Source: Catenulispora sp. MAP5-51 (lineage in GTDB: Bacteria > Actinomycetota > Actinomycetes > Streptomycetales > Catenulisporaceae). From it: a stretch of DNA of 64,000 nucleotides. Below are positions 33,464-41,998 of the stretch, in pieces (the stretch's first letter is position 1; each line of letters starts with the position of its first letter). The position numbers were made by a program, and so were the translations under genes. Location of the stretch: NCBI RefSeq assembly GCF_041261205.1, contig NZ_JBGCCH010000005.1:248001-312000 (forward strand), given 5' to 3'. The notes beneath the pieces were generated by a model that saw only the letters and a program-made list of their open reading frames with translations, ran no database searches and was not told the origin of the DNA.

Positions 33464-34930
33464 ATGAAGCACCACATCCACGAGCAGGAGATCGACATCC
33501 TGCGGTTCGCCGTCGCCGATCTGGACCTGGCCGCCTCCGGCCGCCTCCAGATCGAGCTGGCCGAGCACGAGATGCCCGGCCTGATGGCGCTGCGCGCCGA
33601 GCACGCGGCGGCGCAGCCGCTGCGCGGCGCCCGGATCGCCGGCTCCCTGCACATGACCGTGCAGACCGCGGTCCTCATCGAGACCCTCGTCGCGCTCGGC
33701 GCCGAGGTCCGCTGGGTGTCCTGCAACATCTTCTCCACCCAGGACGAGGCGGCGGCCGCGGTCGTCGTCGGGCCCGGCGGCACCCCCGAGAAGCCCATCG
33801 GCACCGCGGTGTTCGCCTGGAAGGGCGAGACGCTCGAGGAGTACTGGTGGTGCACCCGCCAGCTCTTCGACTTCGGCGACGGCCGCGGCCCGGATCTGCT
33901 CGTCGACGGCGGCGGCGACGCCACCCTGCTGGTCCACCTCGGCGCCGAGTACGAGACCGCCGGCCGCGTCCCGGCCCCGGAGCCCGGCGCGCACGAGGAG
34001 CGCCGCCTGATCCTGGGCCTGCTGGCCGACAGCCTCGCCGAGGACGGCCGCCGCTTCACCGGCATCGCCGCGGGCCTGCGCGGAGTCTCGGAGGAGACCA
34101 CCAACGGCGTCGCGCGGCTGTACAAGCTGGCCCGCGAGGGCCGCCTGCTGTTCCCGGCGATCAACGTCAACGACTCGGTCACCAAGTCGAAGTTCGACAA
34201 CAAGTACGGCATCCGCCACTCCCTGCCCGACGGCCTGAACCGCGCCACCGACGTCATGCTCGGCGGCAAGCTGGCCGTGGTGTGCGGCTACGGCGACGTC
34301 GGCAAGGGCGCGGCCGAGGCACTGCGCGGCCAGGGCGCCCGCGTCGCGGTGACCGAGATCGACCCCATCAACGCCCTGCAGGCCGCGATGGACGGCTTCC
34401 AGGTCGCCCGCCTGGAGGAACTCGTCGCGGACGCGCACATCTTCGTCACGGCCACCGGCGGCACCGGTGCCATCCGCGCCGAGCACCTGGCCCGCATGCG
34501 CTACAACGCGATCGTCGGCAACGTCGGCCACTTCGACACCGAGATCGACCTGGCCGCCCTGGCCGCGTACCCGGGCGTGACGAAGATTGAGATCAAGCCC
34601 CAGGTCCACCAGTGGACGTTCCCCGACGGCCACGCGGTCCTGGTGCTCTCCGAAGGCCGCCTGTTCAACCTCGGCAACGCCACCGGCCACCCGAGCTTCG
34701 TGATGTCGGCCTCCTTCGCCAACCAGGTACTGGCCCAGATCGAACTGTTCACGAATCAGGGCCAGTACGAAGACGCGGTGTACCGGCTGCCGAAGCACCT
34801 CGACGAGAAGGTCGCGCGGCTGCACCTCGACGCGCTCGGCGTGCAGCTCACCGAGCTGAGCGCGGAGCAGGCCGAGTACCTCGGCGTGGAGATTGAGGGT
34901 CCTTATAAGGCCGAGCACTACCGTTACTGA
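33464..34930 (+). CDS. ahcY: S-adenosylhomocysteinase
   Basis: This NAD-dependent enzyme hydrolyses SAH to adenosine and homocysteine, removing the product inhibitor of methyltransferases. It has 488 residues. Motifs are [13 protein letters not shown], the substrate region [17 protein letters not shown], the Rossmann loop [36 protein letters not shown] and the C-terminal KAEHYRY that reaches the neighbouring subunit. The ATG at 33464 follows GGGAAAGCGA; upstream in-frame codons lie in the riboswitch leader and are not translated. Regulation by the SAH riboswitch immediately upstream is strongly indicated. Confidence 0.95.
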   Translation: MKHHIHEQEIDILRFAVADLDLAASGRLQIELAEHEMPGLMALRAEHAAAQPLRGARIAGSLHMTVQTAVLIETLVALGAEVRWVSCNIFSTQDEAAAAVVVGPGGTPEKPIGTAVFAWKGETLEEYWWCTRQLFDFGDGRGPDLLVDGGGDATLLVHLGAEYETAGRVPAPEPGAHEERRLILGLLADSLAEDGRRFTGIAAGLRGVSEETTNGVARLYKLAREGRLLFPAINVNDSVTKSKFDNKYGIRHSLPDGLNRATDVMLGGKLAVVCGYGDVGKGAAEALRGQGARVAVTEIDPINALQAAMDGFQVARLEELVADAHIFVTATGGTGAIRAEHLARMRYNAIVGNVGHFDTEIDLAALAAYPGVTKIEIKPQVHQWTFPDGHAVLVLSEGRLFNLGNATGHPSFVMSASFANQVLAQIELFTNQGQYEDAVYRLPKHLDEKVARLHLDALGVQLTELSAEQAEYLGVEIEGPYKAEHYRY

Positions 34931-34946
34931 GGGCTGGTAACGGGAT

Positions 34947-34987
34947 CCGGCCGCGTCACTTCGGGGTTCCCGGCGTGGCGCGGCCGG
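34947..34987 (+). terminator. Hairpin after ahcY
   Basis: CCGGCCGCG (34947-34955) pairs perfectly with CGCGGCCGG (34979-34987) over a 23-base loop, 17 bases after the ahcY stop. The following bases (CGTGGCTTGT) contain few Ts, so this may be a weak or factor-assisted terminator. Confidence 0.5.
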
Positions 34988-35036
34988 CGTGGCTTGTCTG
35001 GACAATTTCGGCAGGATTTTGACACGGTGTGCAGCC

Positions 35037-35984
35037 ATGACCGCAGACATCGCACCGGACGTCGCCGCTTACTACGGGACCCACAGCGACTACTCAGATC
35101 CCGGCTCGCTCGCCGCCCGATTTGCCGACCTCCCGACAGACCTGGCGCTGCTCGCCCGGGTAGTTCGCAATCTGCTGATACATCGAGCGGAGGGTGCGAT
35201 GTTCGGGCGTGCCATCGCCGTCGACCGCCTTCACCACGATGCCGAGACACGGTACGTCGACGGGATCGTCCGGCTGCTCGTCGAGCGCGACGGCCGGTCG
35301 CTGACCCTGCCCCGCGAAGTCGGCGACCGGTTCGTCGGCGTGTGCCGCGACTTCGCGCTCCTACACTGCTCGTTCCTTCGCAGCGCGGGCGTTCCGGCCC
35401 GCATCCGCTGTGGCTTCGCCACGTATCTCGACGCCGACTTGCACAGCGACCATGTGGTCACCGAGTACTGGGACGCGCTACGCGGATGGCGGCTGGCCGA
35501 TCCGCAGATGGCTGATCCCCGGAGCGCAGCCGCGTTCGGCCTCGACTTCGATCCGATGGACGTCCCGCGCGAGCGCTTCCTCGTCGCCGGAACTGCGTGG
35601 CGGGCCATCCGCGAGGGTCATGCGGACCCCCTGACCTTCGGACACTGGCGACCCGAGGATCCGTTGGCGGGCGAATGGTTCGTCGCGCAGAGCGTCCGCC
35701 TCGACGTCGCGGCGGTCAACAAGGCCGAGATGTTGCTGTGGGACATCTGGGGAACGGCGGAGGACGGCTATCGCGCCGTGAGCGACGCGCAGCGCGACCT
35801 CTACGACCGCGTGACGGAAGCCGTGGCAGACGAGGTGGACTTCGACGCGGCACGCGCCCTGTACTCGCGCGACGACCGCCTGCGGGTACCCCGCAGGGTG
35901 TGGTCGCTCGCGCCCTTCAGCGGGCCGGCCCACGTCGATCTGCGCGCCGCCCCGTCCGCCACGGACGCGCTGGTCACCCCCTGA
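35037..35984 (+). CDS. Transglutaminase-like domain protein
   Basis: This 315-residue cytoplasmic protein has a papain-fold transglutaminase-like core. The Cys lies in VCRDFALLHCSFLRSAGVPAR (the family pattern CRDxAxLxxxxLRxxGIPAR), His in SDHVVTEYWD and Asp in WRLADPQM, consistent with a Cys-His-Asp triad. Such single-domain proteins may be proteases, amidases or cross-linking enzymes; the specific reaction is unknown. The ATG at 35037 begins the conserved part. The ribosome site is weak, and a GTG at 34989 is an alternative. It overlaps the convergent isochorismatase-family gene by 11 bases. Confidence 0.82.
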   Translation: MTADIAPDVAAYYGTHSDYSDPGSLAARFADLPTDLALLARVVRNLLIHRAEGAMFGRAIAVDRLHHDAETRYVDGIVRLLVERDGRSLTLPREVGDRFVGVCRDFALLHCSFLRSAGVPARIRCGFATYLDADLHSDHVVTEYWDALRGWRLADPQMADPRSAAAFGLDFDPMDVPRERFLVAGTAWRAIREGHADPLTFGHWRPEDPLAGEWFVAQSVRLDVAAVNKAEMLLWDIWGTAEDGYRAVSDAQRDLYDRVTEAVADEVDFDAARALYSRDDRLRVPRRVWSLAPFSGPAHVDLRAAPSATDALVTP

Positions 35985-36588
35985 CCAGCGCCTCCACGTC
36001 CGGCACCACGACCCCGAACAAGTCCCCGATCGTCGTCAGCGCCGCGGCCTGCAGCGTCTCAGCAGGCTGCGGTGTCCCGTCGGGACCGGCGAGCGAACGG
36101 GTCGCGGTGGCGTCGGCGACGACCGTCGGGCGGTAGCCGAGGTTGAAGGCTCCCTGCGCGGTGAAGGTCACGCACATGTGGGTCATGAAGCCGGCGATCA
36201 CCAGCTCCGGTCCGGCGCCGAGCTCGCGCAGCGTCTTCTCCAAGTCGGTCGCGTGGAAGGAGTTCGGGAAGGTCTTCACCACCACCGGCTCGCCTTCCAC
36301 CGGTGCCACCTCCGGGCTGATCGAGCCGATCTCGGCCCGGATGTCGTAGGGCGTGCCCTCGCCGCCGTCGTTGATGACGTGCACGACCTTCGTGCCCGCC
36401 GCCCGGGCCGCCGCGAGCAGACGCGCGGCGGCCGCCAGGGCGGGCTCGGCGCCGTCGAGGGCCATCACTCCGGTCCGGTAGGTGTTCTGGAAGTCGACCA
36501 GGACGAGCGTGGCGTCGGCCAGCTTCGGCGGGGTGTCGTCGAGGCCGATGACCGAGCGAAGCGTCTGGGAAACGGGCGAAATGGGCAT
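35974..36588 (-). CDS. Isochorismatase-family cysteine hydrolase
   Basis: This 204-residue hydrolase has the catalytic triad of the family: Asp32 in VDFQNTY, Lys105 in VVKTFPNSF and Cys139 in GFMTHMCV. Relatives hydrolyse isochorismate, nicotinamide, ureidoacrylate or similar amides. The ATG at 36588 was chosen for AGGAGAG just upstream rather than the in-frame ATG at 36600. It is 40 bases downstream of a GlxA-type regulator on the same strand, a very common pairing in actinobacteria, and is probably its target or operon partner. The substrate cannot be told from sequence. Confidence 0.87.
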   Translation of the reverse strand: MPISPVSQTLRSVIGLDDTPPKLADATLVLVDFQNTYRTGVMALDGAEPALAAAARLLAAARAAGTKVVHVINDGGEGTPYDIRAEIGSISPEVAPVEGEPVVVKTFPNSFHATDLEKTLRELGAGPELVIAGFMTHMCVTFTAQGAFNLGYRPTVVADATATRSLAGPDGTPQPAETLQAAALTTIGDLFGVVVPDVEALVRG

Positions 36589-36628
36589 GACTCTCCTCAT
36601 AATTGTGCTTTCGTTGTGTTCTGCCTGA

Positions 36629-37609
36629 TCAGGCGGTGACGCGGAACCGGCGCCGGTAGGCGGCCGGTGTCGTGCCGATCTGCCGGCGCAGCGCGCGGTG
36701 CAGCGTCTCGACGGAGCCCAGGCCGCTGCCCGCCGCCACTTCGTCCAGCGGCTGGTCGGTGCTCTCCAGCAGCCGCCGTGCCGCCTCCACGCGCGCGGCC
36801 TCCACGTAGGCGGCCGGCGTCGTGCCGGTCTCCTGGCGGAAGACGCGCGCGAAGTGCCGCTCGCTCAAGCACATGCGCTCGGCCAGCGCCGGGGCCGACA
36901 GGTCGGCGCCGAGGTGCTCGGTGATGTACATCCGCAGCGTGTCGATGTCGCGGCGGCCGGCCGGCGGCGTGCTGAGCGGCACCGAGAACTGGCTCTGGCC
37001 GCCCTGGCGTTTCAGGTAGACCACCAGTTGCCGGGCCACCGCCAGGGCAAGTTCTTCCCCCAGGTCCTCGGCGACCAGTGCGAGCGCGAGGTCCATACAG
37101 GCGCTGATCCCCGCGCCGGTCCACACTTTTCCGGACCGGACGAAGATCGGGTCGGGGTCCACCCGCACGGCCGGGTGCTCCGCCGCCAGTTGTGCGGCGG
37201 TGGACCAGTGCGTCGTGGCGGTCTTGCCGTCGAGCAGGCCGGCGGCGGCCAGCACGTGCGCGCCGACGCACACCGAGGCCACCCGCCGGGCCGAGGGCGC
37301 CACCGCGGCCACCCACGCCACCACGTCCGGGTCCACGCGCGCCACCGGCCCCGCGGCGCCGAGGTCCACGGCGCCGGGCACCACCAGCGTGTCGATCGCC
37401 CCGGTGACCTCGCCGAAGGCCAGGTCGGTGAGCAGCCGGACGCCCGCCGAGGTGGCGACCGGCCCGGCCTGGCGTCCCGCGAGGTCGACCCGGTACGCGG
37501 TCCGTCCGCATTCCCGGTTCGCCAGCGCGAACACCTCCGCCGGCCCCGTGACGTCGAGCAGGTCGACGTCGGGGAAGACCGCGATCACCACTCGCCGAGC
37601 TCCAGCCAT
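36629..37609 (-). CDS. GlxA-family transcriptional regulator (DJ-1/PfpI domain plus AraC-type HTH)
   Basis: This 326-residue regulator has an N-terminal DJ-1/PfpI-like domain (VVIAVFPDVDLLDVTGPAEVF at the start, VASVCVGAHVLAAAGLLDG at the nucleophile elbow) and a C-terminal AraC-type pair of helix-turn-helices from about residue 225 (LAERMCLSERHFARVFRQETG, AYVEAARVEAARRLLE). Members usually sense a small metabolite and activate neighbouring catabolic genes. The adjacent isochorismatase-family hydrolase is the obvious candidate target. Confidence 0.9.
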   Translation of the reverse strand: MAGARRVVIAVFPDVDLLDVTGPAEVFALANRECGRTAYRVDLAGRQAGPVATSAGVRLLTDLAFGEVTGAIDTLVVPGAVDLGAAGPVARVDPDVVAWVAAVAPSARRVASVCVGAHVLAAAGLLDGKTATTHWSTAAQLAAEHPAVRVDPDPIFVRSGKVWTGAGISACMDLALALVAEDLGEELALAVARQLVVYLKRQGGQSQFSVPLSTPPAGRRDIDTLRMYITEHLGADLSAPALAERMCLSERHFARVFRQETGTTPAAYVEAARVEAARRLLESTDQPLDEVAAGSGLGSVETLHRALRRQIGTTPAAYRRRFRVTA

Positions 37610-37761
37610 GGCTCCATCCTCACCCGGCGCGGCGATGGCGGCAATGACGGTGTTCTGTCAGTTTCGGACATGGCGGAGAGCGGAACCGACTGCGCGTAGT
37701 GGTCGGACGGACACCCTGGGCAGTGTTCTGTCGGGGTTGCGTCACAGGGCGAATCAGACCC

Positions 37762-37791
37762 TTACCGACCAGGCGCCGCCTTTGCTAGCAT
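37762..37791 (+). promoter_or_regulatory. Possible promoter for the small membrane protein gene
   Basis: TTACCG (37762-37767) and TAGCAT (37786-37791) are separated by 18 bases, a plausible housekeeping-type promoter about 60 bases upstream of the 64-residue ORF. The -10 box is good for an actinomycete; the -35 is weak. Confidence 0.45.
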
Positions 37792-37852
37792 CCGCAACTG
37801 ATCACCCTTTAGCGCCGGTCCCCTCGGCCGCGGTGCTCGGCAAGGAGAGCGC

Positions 37853-38047
37853 ATGTCCCTTTCGTCCGTGTTGGCCACGCTCGTCGCCGTGTTGGTTCTG
37901 GCGAACATCGTGCTGGTCCTGCGACTGACGGACCGTTGCGCGGAGGATCGTCAGGAGCCCGGGCTGGAGGGCGCGAACGCCGCGGCCGCACAACCGTCGG
38001 CCGCCCTCGGCGAGCCCGGCGCCGTAGCGCCGGAACGGCGAACCTGA
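37853..38047 (+). CDS. Small single-pass membrane protein, unknown function
   Basis: This 64-residue protein begins with a hydrophobic helix (VLATLVAVLVLANIVLVLRL, residues 5-24), followed by a Cys and a charged, Ala/Pro-rich tail of about 38 residues. It is not recognisable by family. It is supported as a real gene by a strong AAGGAG ribosome site (37842-37847) six bases before the ATG, a plausible promoter upstream and a GC-rich hairpin immediately after the stop. It is probably inserted in the membrane with a cytoplasmic or external disordered tail. Confidence 0.6.
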   Translation: MSLSSVLATLVAVLVLANIVLVLRLTDRCAEDRQEPGLEGANAAAAQPSAALGEPGAVAPERRT

Positions 38048-38064
38048 TAAACAAGGCGTAGACG

Positions 38065-38110
38065 GCCGCCCGGGAGACCTCCCAGTTCCCGGGCGGCTGT
38101 CACCATTTCC
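38065..38110. terminator. Bidirectional terminator hairpin
   Basis: An 11-bp perfect stem, GCCGCCCGGGA (38065-38075) with TCCCGGGCGGC (38087-38097), lies between the small plus-strand gene and the convergent large exoprotein gene. The T-run is weak (TGTCACCATTTCC). Confidence 0.65.
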
Positions 38111-38131
38111 ACGCCTAGGTGACCTGCGGGA

Positions 38132-40804
38132 TCACCCCGCGGGCTGGCTGAGCTTGTGCTGGCTCTGGGCCGGCTGCGTCGCCGGCACAGCGGTGACGTC
38201 CGGCTGGAACGCAGCACCCTGAGCCGGCCGGTCGGGGTGGGCCAGGGACAGGATCCAGGTCTGGCCGTCGGCCCCGGTGACCAGGACCTCCGTGTCCTTC
38301 CCGGCGAACGTGCCGGCCACCGGGGTGCCGACCGGGGCCGGCAGCCGCACGGCGGCCGCGCCGGGCACGACCGTCACCGGCACGAATCCCTGCGTTCCGT
38401 TGAACGTGGAGGCGGTCACCGCGCCGGTGCCGTCCACGGACAGCAGCTGGTCGATCCCGTCCGTGCCCGGAACGGCCTCGATGGTCACCGCGGCGGCGAG
38501 CACAGGGTTCTGCGACAGTCCCTGCACCGCGGCGGTGATGGCGGGCTTCACCGGGACCGCGGCGGGCTGCGCGACGGCGGGGTTGACGCCGGACCCCGGA
38601 AGGGACGTGGCGCCGGAGCCGGGCAGGGCGCCTGCCGGGGCGCCCGCAGCGGCCGGGGCGACCGGGGCGACTACAGCGGCCGGGGCCGCCGCAGCGCCGG
38701 GTGCGGCCGCGGCAGGAGCAGCGGGCGCATTGGCAGCAGGAGCAGCGGGAGCACCGGCGGCAGGAGCAGCCGGCGCACCGGCGGGAGACGCGGGTGCGCC
38801 AGCTATTGCTGCCGCGGCGGTCGGCGGAACCGAGAGCGTGATCAGCTGCGCGTGCCCGGCGGCGTCGATCCCGACCACCGACTCGTGACCGTCCTTGGAG
38901 AACACCCCGGCGGTCAGCCGGGTGAAGGTGTTCCACGGCGCGCCGCCGACAGCACCCAGATCCACCAGCTTGCCGGTCGGGTCGAAGCCGTAGAGGTGCG
39001 CGCTGCCGTCCTTGCGGACCGCGAGCAGCTGCACCGCGTTGGCGGCGCCGGTGAAGTGCCCGGCGGTCAGCGAGGTGACGTCGGCGAAGCCGTCCGCGAC
39101 GGGCTGCGGCACGCCGAACGTCCCGTCGGAGACCCACGGGTAGCGGAGCAGGCGCCCGGTGGCGTCGACCGCGACCAGGTCGGCGTGCCCGGCGGTGGCC
39201 GAGGGCAGCACGGCCCGCGGTCCGGTGGCCGCGCCGGTGACGGTCACGATCACCGGTCCCCACGTCACGGTCTGGCCCTCGCGGTTCGTCACCGCGACGC
39301 TGATCTGGTGCGGACCCGCGACCAGCGTGGAGGTGTCCAGGTTCACCAGGTTGCTGGTGGTCATCGGCTGCGGCTGGACGACGCCGTCCACGCTCAGCGT
39401 CTCGGTGGCCAGGTCGGCGGCCGGGGCCGCGCCGATGCCCAGCGGCACCGTGCCCGACAGCAGCGGCGCGTTGGGCGCCGCGACGGCGACCGTCAGCTGG
39501 TGGTTGGTGACGCTGATTGTGGTCGGGGCCGACAGCTGCGAGATGGCGCCGTCGTCGGCCATCGCCTGCGAGGTGATGACGTGCGGGCCGTCGGGCAGCT
39601 TCGTGGTGTCCAGCGCCAGCAGCGCGCCGCCGGGGGCGTTGTCGATGGCCTGGGCGGACTTGCCGTCGATCCAGTACTGCATGCGGACCGCCGGGTGCGT
39701 CGGGTCGGCGTCCACCGACCGCACCGTGATGGTGCCGGAGGCCAGGCCGTTCACGGTGTTCGTGCTCACCGTCGGGGCCGGCGGCGCCGGGTTGATCGCC
39801 GTGTCCGGGGCCTGGTTCGAGCCCGGGGTGTACCCGCCGAGGATGCCGTTCTTGGGCATCTTCCAGCCGGGGTTGTTCGGGTTGACCGCGCCCAGGCGCC
39901 AGAACTGCGCGGCGGCCGGCGGGGTCCAGTCGTGGACGCCGACCAGTTCCTTGACGAGCGGCTCGCCGACCCAGTTGGAGTCCACGACCGTGTACGACCC
40001 GTCGCCGTGGTTGGTCAGCACGATCGCGGTGTGCAGCGGGTTGGAGTCGTCGTGGTCGCCGATCTGGATGATGTCGCCCTCGACGGCGTCGGCCGGGGCC
40101 ACCGGCACCGCGCCGACCGAGCTGAACCCGACCTGGTAGTTCCCGCCCGGGTCGACCGGCCAGATCTTGTCGCCGCTGGCCAGGGACACGACGCAGTCCA
40201 CGAACTCGCGGCACTGGCCGGAGCGGAACCGGTTGGCGTCCACGCAGGCCTGGCCGCCCCAGCGGCCGACGTAGGCCAGCGCGGTGGTGGCGATCAGCGA
40301 GTTGTCGAACTGGCCCGCGCCGGCCGCCGGGTGCTTGGGCACCGGGACCGGGTCCGGCGGCGGGATGTAGGGCGCCGGGTTCGCGGCCGGGGGAGCCGGC
40401 TTGGCCTTGGTGGGAGTCGGCGCCGGCGGCTTCACCGTGGGCGGCGCGGACGGCAGCGGCTGGGTCGTCGGCGGCTGCGGGGGCGTGGTCGGAGGCTGGG
40501 CCGGGCTCGACGACGAGGGCGGCGCCGACGACGAGGGCGGGGTCGGCGTGGGAGTCGGCGTCGGGGTCGGAGTCGGGGTGGGCGTCGGCGTGGGGGTCGG
40601 CGTCTGGCCCGAGGGGTCGGACGTCGGATCCGTCTGGCTCGACGACGTTGAGGGAGCGGCCACCGGCGACTGACCTCCGGAGGGGGTCGTGTCAGCCTGT
40701 GCGCTGACGGATGTCGCCACCGAGGCCGCGCTGACCATGGTGGTCACCGCCATCCCGGCTATGAGGCGGCGGCGGACACGTCGGGCCCTGGCATTCTTCG
40801 ACAT
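38132..40804 (-). CDS. Large secreted protein: CHAP-like amidase domain, Ig-like and propeller-like repeats
   Basis: This 890-residue exported protein has a signal sequence (RRLIAGMAVTTMVSAASVA, about 12-35) and a Pro/Thr/Ser-rich wall-spanning linker containing about ten Pro-Thr dipeptides (65-86). A CHAP/NlpC-like amidase domain follows (about 160-290; Cys198 in SGQCREFV, His258 in PLHTAIVL, then VVDSNW). Next come two Ig-like segments (WIDG, LSVDG, GPHQISVAVTN) and FG-GAP-like repeats (DLVAVDATGRLLRY, LLAVRKDGSAHLYGFD), interrupted by an Ala/Pro/Gly-rich stretch (about 660-725). It probably binds or cuts peptidoglycan. The internal ATG at 40804 precedes the signal peptide; the frame to 40948 is too long. 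Confidence 0.78.
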   Translation of the reverse strand: MSKNARARRVRRRLIAGMAVTTMVSAASVATSVSAQADTTPSGGQSPVAAPSTSSSQTDPTSDPSGQTPTPTPTPTPTPTPTPTPTPTPPSSSAPPSSSSPAQPPTTPPQPPTTQPLPSAPPTVKPPAPTPTKAKPAPPAANPAPYIPPPDPVPVPKHPAAGAGQFDNSLIATTALAYVGRWGGQACVDANRFRSGQCREFVDCVVSLASGDKIWPVDPGGNYQVGFSSVGAVPVAPADAVEGDIIQIGDHDDSNPLHTAIVLTNHGDGSYTVVDSNWVGEPLVKELVGVHDWTPPAAAQFWRLGAVNPNNPGWKMPKNGILGGYTPGSNQAPDTAINPAPPAPTVSTNTVNGLASGTITVRSVDADPTHPAVRMQYWIDGKSAQAIDNAPGGALLALDTTKLPDGPHVITSQAMADDGAISQLSAPTTISVTNHQLTVAVAAPNAPLLSGTVPLGIGAAPAADLATETLSVDGVVQPQPMTTSNLVNLDTSTLVAGPHQISVAVTNREGQTVTWGPVIVTVTGAATGPRAVLPSATAGHADLVAVDATGRLLRYPWVSDGTFGVPQPVADGFADVTSLTAGHFTGAANAVQLLAVRKDGSAHLYGFDPTGKLVDLGAVGGAPWNTFTRLTAGVFSKDGHESVVGIDAAGHAQLITLSVPPTAAAAIAGAPASPAGAPAAPAAGAPAAPAANAPAAPAAAAPGAAAAPAAVVAPVAPAAAGAPAGALPGSGATSLPGSGVNPAVAQPAAVPVKPAITAAVQGLSQNPVLAAAVTIEAVPGTDGIDQLLSVDGTGAVTASTFNGTQGFVPVTVVPGAAAVRLPAPVGTPVAGTFAGKDTEVLVTGADGQTWILSLAHPDRPAQGAAFQPDVTAVPATQPAQSQHKLSQPAG

Positions 40805-40837
40805 GACCAAAATTTCTACCAGCTGTGGGGCGACATT

Positions 40838-40912
40838 ACGACGTACAAAAGGGCACCACGACGTATCGGGACAATGACATGCGACCCAAGCCGAAAAGGC
40901 GACGGCTGTCAA
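40838..40912 (-). promoter_or_regulatory. Promoter and direct repeats upstream of the CHAP-like exoprotein
   Basis: On the minus strand TTGACA (40912-40907) and TTGGGT (40889-40884) are 17 bases apart. The -35 is perfect and the -10 poor. Downstream, the 8-mer TACGTCGT occurs twice, at 40865-40858 and 40845-40838, exactly 20 bases apart (two helical turns), which suggests a regulator binding as a tandem dimer in the leader. Confidence 0.45.
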
Positions 40913-41072
40913 GCCCGATCGTGCCGCCCGGAGCCTGAGCCGGTTCACAGGGATGTCCGCTAGGCTCTCCCGGGTGGTTGACGAACATCAGGCCTCGAAG
41001 ACCGGCGGGCCGCCCGAACCGCCCGCGACCTCGGCGGACAGTGCGCACTCAACGGCCGGCAACGGGGGGACC

Positions 41073-41906
41073 ATGGACGCCGTCGACACCATCGACAACC
41101 CCCTGATACCCGGCTGGCTCCCCCCGGAACTGGACACCACCCGGGCCCACACCGCGCGCATCTACGAGTACCTGCTGGGCGGCATGCACTACTTCGACGT
41201 GGACCGCGAGGCCGCCGAGACGGCCCTGCGCCACGTCCCCCAGGCCCGCGAGATCCTCCAGGAGAACCGCGCCTTCCTCAACCGGGCGACCAGATTCCTC
41301 GCCGCCTCCGGCATCACCCAGTTCCTGGACCTCGGCAGCGGCCTGCCCGGCACCGACAACATCGGCGACGTGGCCCGCAAGACGCACCCCGAGGCGCGCA
41401 CCGTGTTCGTCGACTACGACCCGATGGTCGCCGTCCACGGCCGCGCCCTGGTCGCCGCCGCGGACCCGGCCCACACCGCGGTCGTCGAAGCCGACATCCG
41501 CCGCCCCGCCGAGGTCATGGCCGACCCCGAACTACGCCGCATCCTGGACCTGAACCGCCCGGTGGCCCTGGTGCTGAACTCCCTGCTGCACTTCATATCG
41601 CCCGACGAGGACCCCCACGCCATCGTCGCGCAGTTCCTGGCAGCGGTCCCCACCGGCAGCGCCCTGGTGGTCTCGCACATCACCGACGGCGGCCGCCCGG
41701 TCCAGGCCGAGGCCGCAGTCCGCGCCTGGGACCAGGCGACCTCGCCGATGTTCATGCGCACCGAGGACGAGATCAGGAACCTGTTCGCGGGGACCGAGAT
41801 CATCGAGCCCGGGATCGTGCCCCGGCCGCTGTGGCGGCCTGATGGCGAGGTGCGCGAGGACTGGGAGGAGATCTGGGGGCTGGTGGGGGTCGGGATCAAG
41901 CGGTGA
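41073..41906 (+). CDS. SAM-dependent methyltransferase, DUF574/Methyltransf_19 type
   Basis: This 277-residue protein belongs to a family very abundant in actinomycetes. Conserved signatures are ARIYEYLLGGMHYFDVDREAAE, QFLDLGSGLPGTDN (SAM-binding loop), RTVFVDYDPMVAVHGRALV and LVLNSLLHFI. The substrate is unknown in this family. The ATG at 41073 was chosen because GGGGGGA lies 6-12 bases upstream and the resulting length matches family members; the longer frame from 40953 adds a low-complexity tail. It is divergent from the CHAP-like exoprotein and convergent with an ArsR-type regulator. Confidence 0.87.
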   Translation: MDAVDTIDNPLIPGWLPPELDTTRAHTARIYEYLLGGMHYFDVDREAAETALRHVPQAREILQENRAFLNRATRFLAASGITQFLDLGSGLPGTDNIGDVARKTHPEARTVFVDYDPMVAVHGRALVAAADPAHTAVVEADIRRPAEVMADPELRRILDLNRPVALVLNSLLHFISPDEDPHAIVAQFLAAVPTGSALVVSHITDGGRPVQAEAAVRAWDQATSPMFMRTEDEIRNLFAGTEIIEPGIVPRPLWRPDGEVREDWEEIWGLVGVGIKR

Positions 41907-41998
41907 GGCGGTGCGGTCGTGGGGTGGCGGGCGACGTTGCGTCGGCGTGAGCGCCCCCGCCCCGCCGCGCCCCGCTCCTCAACTCCGCCCCTCACCCA

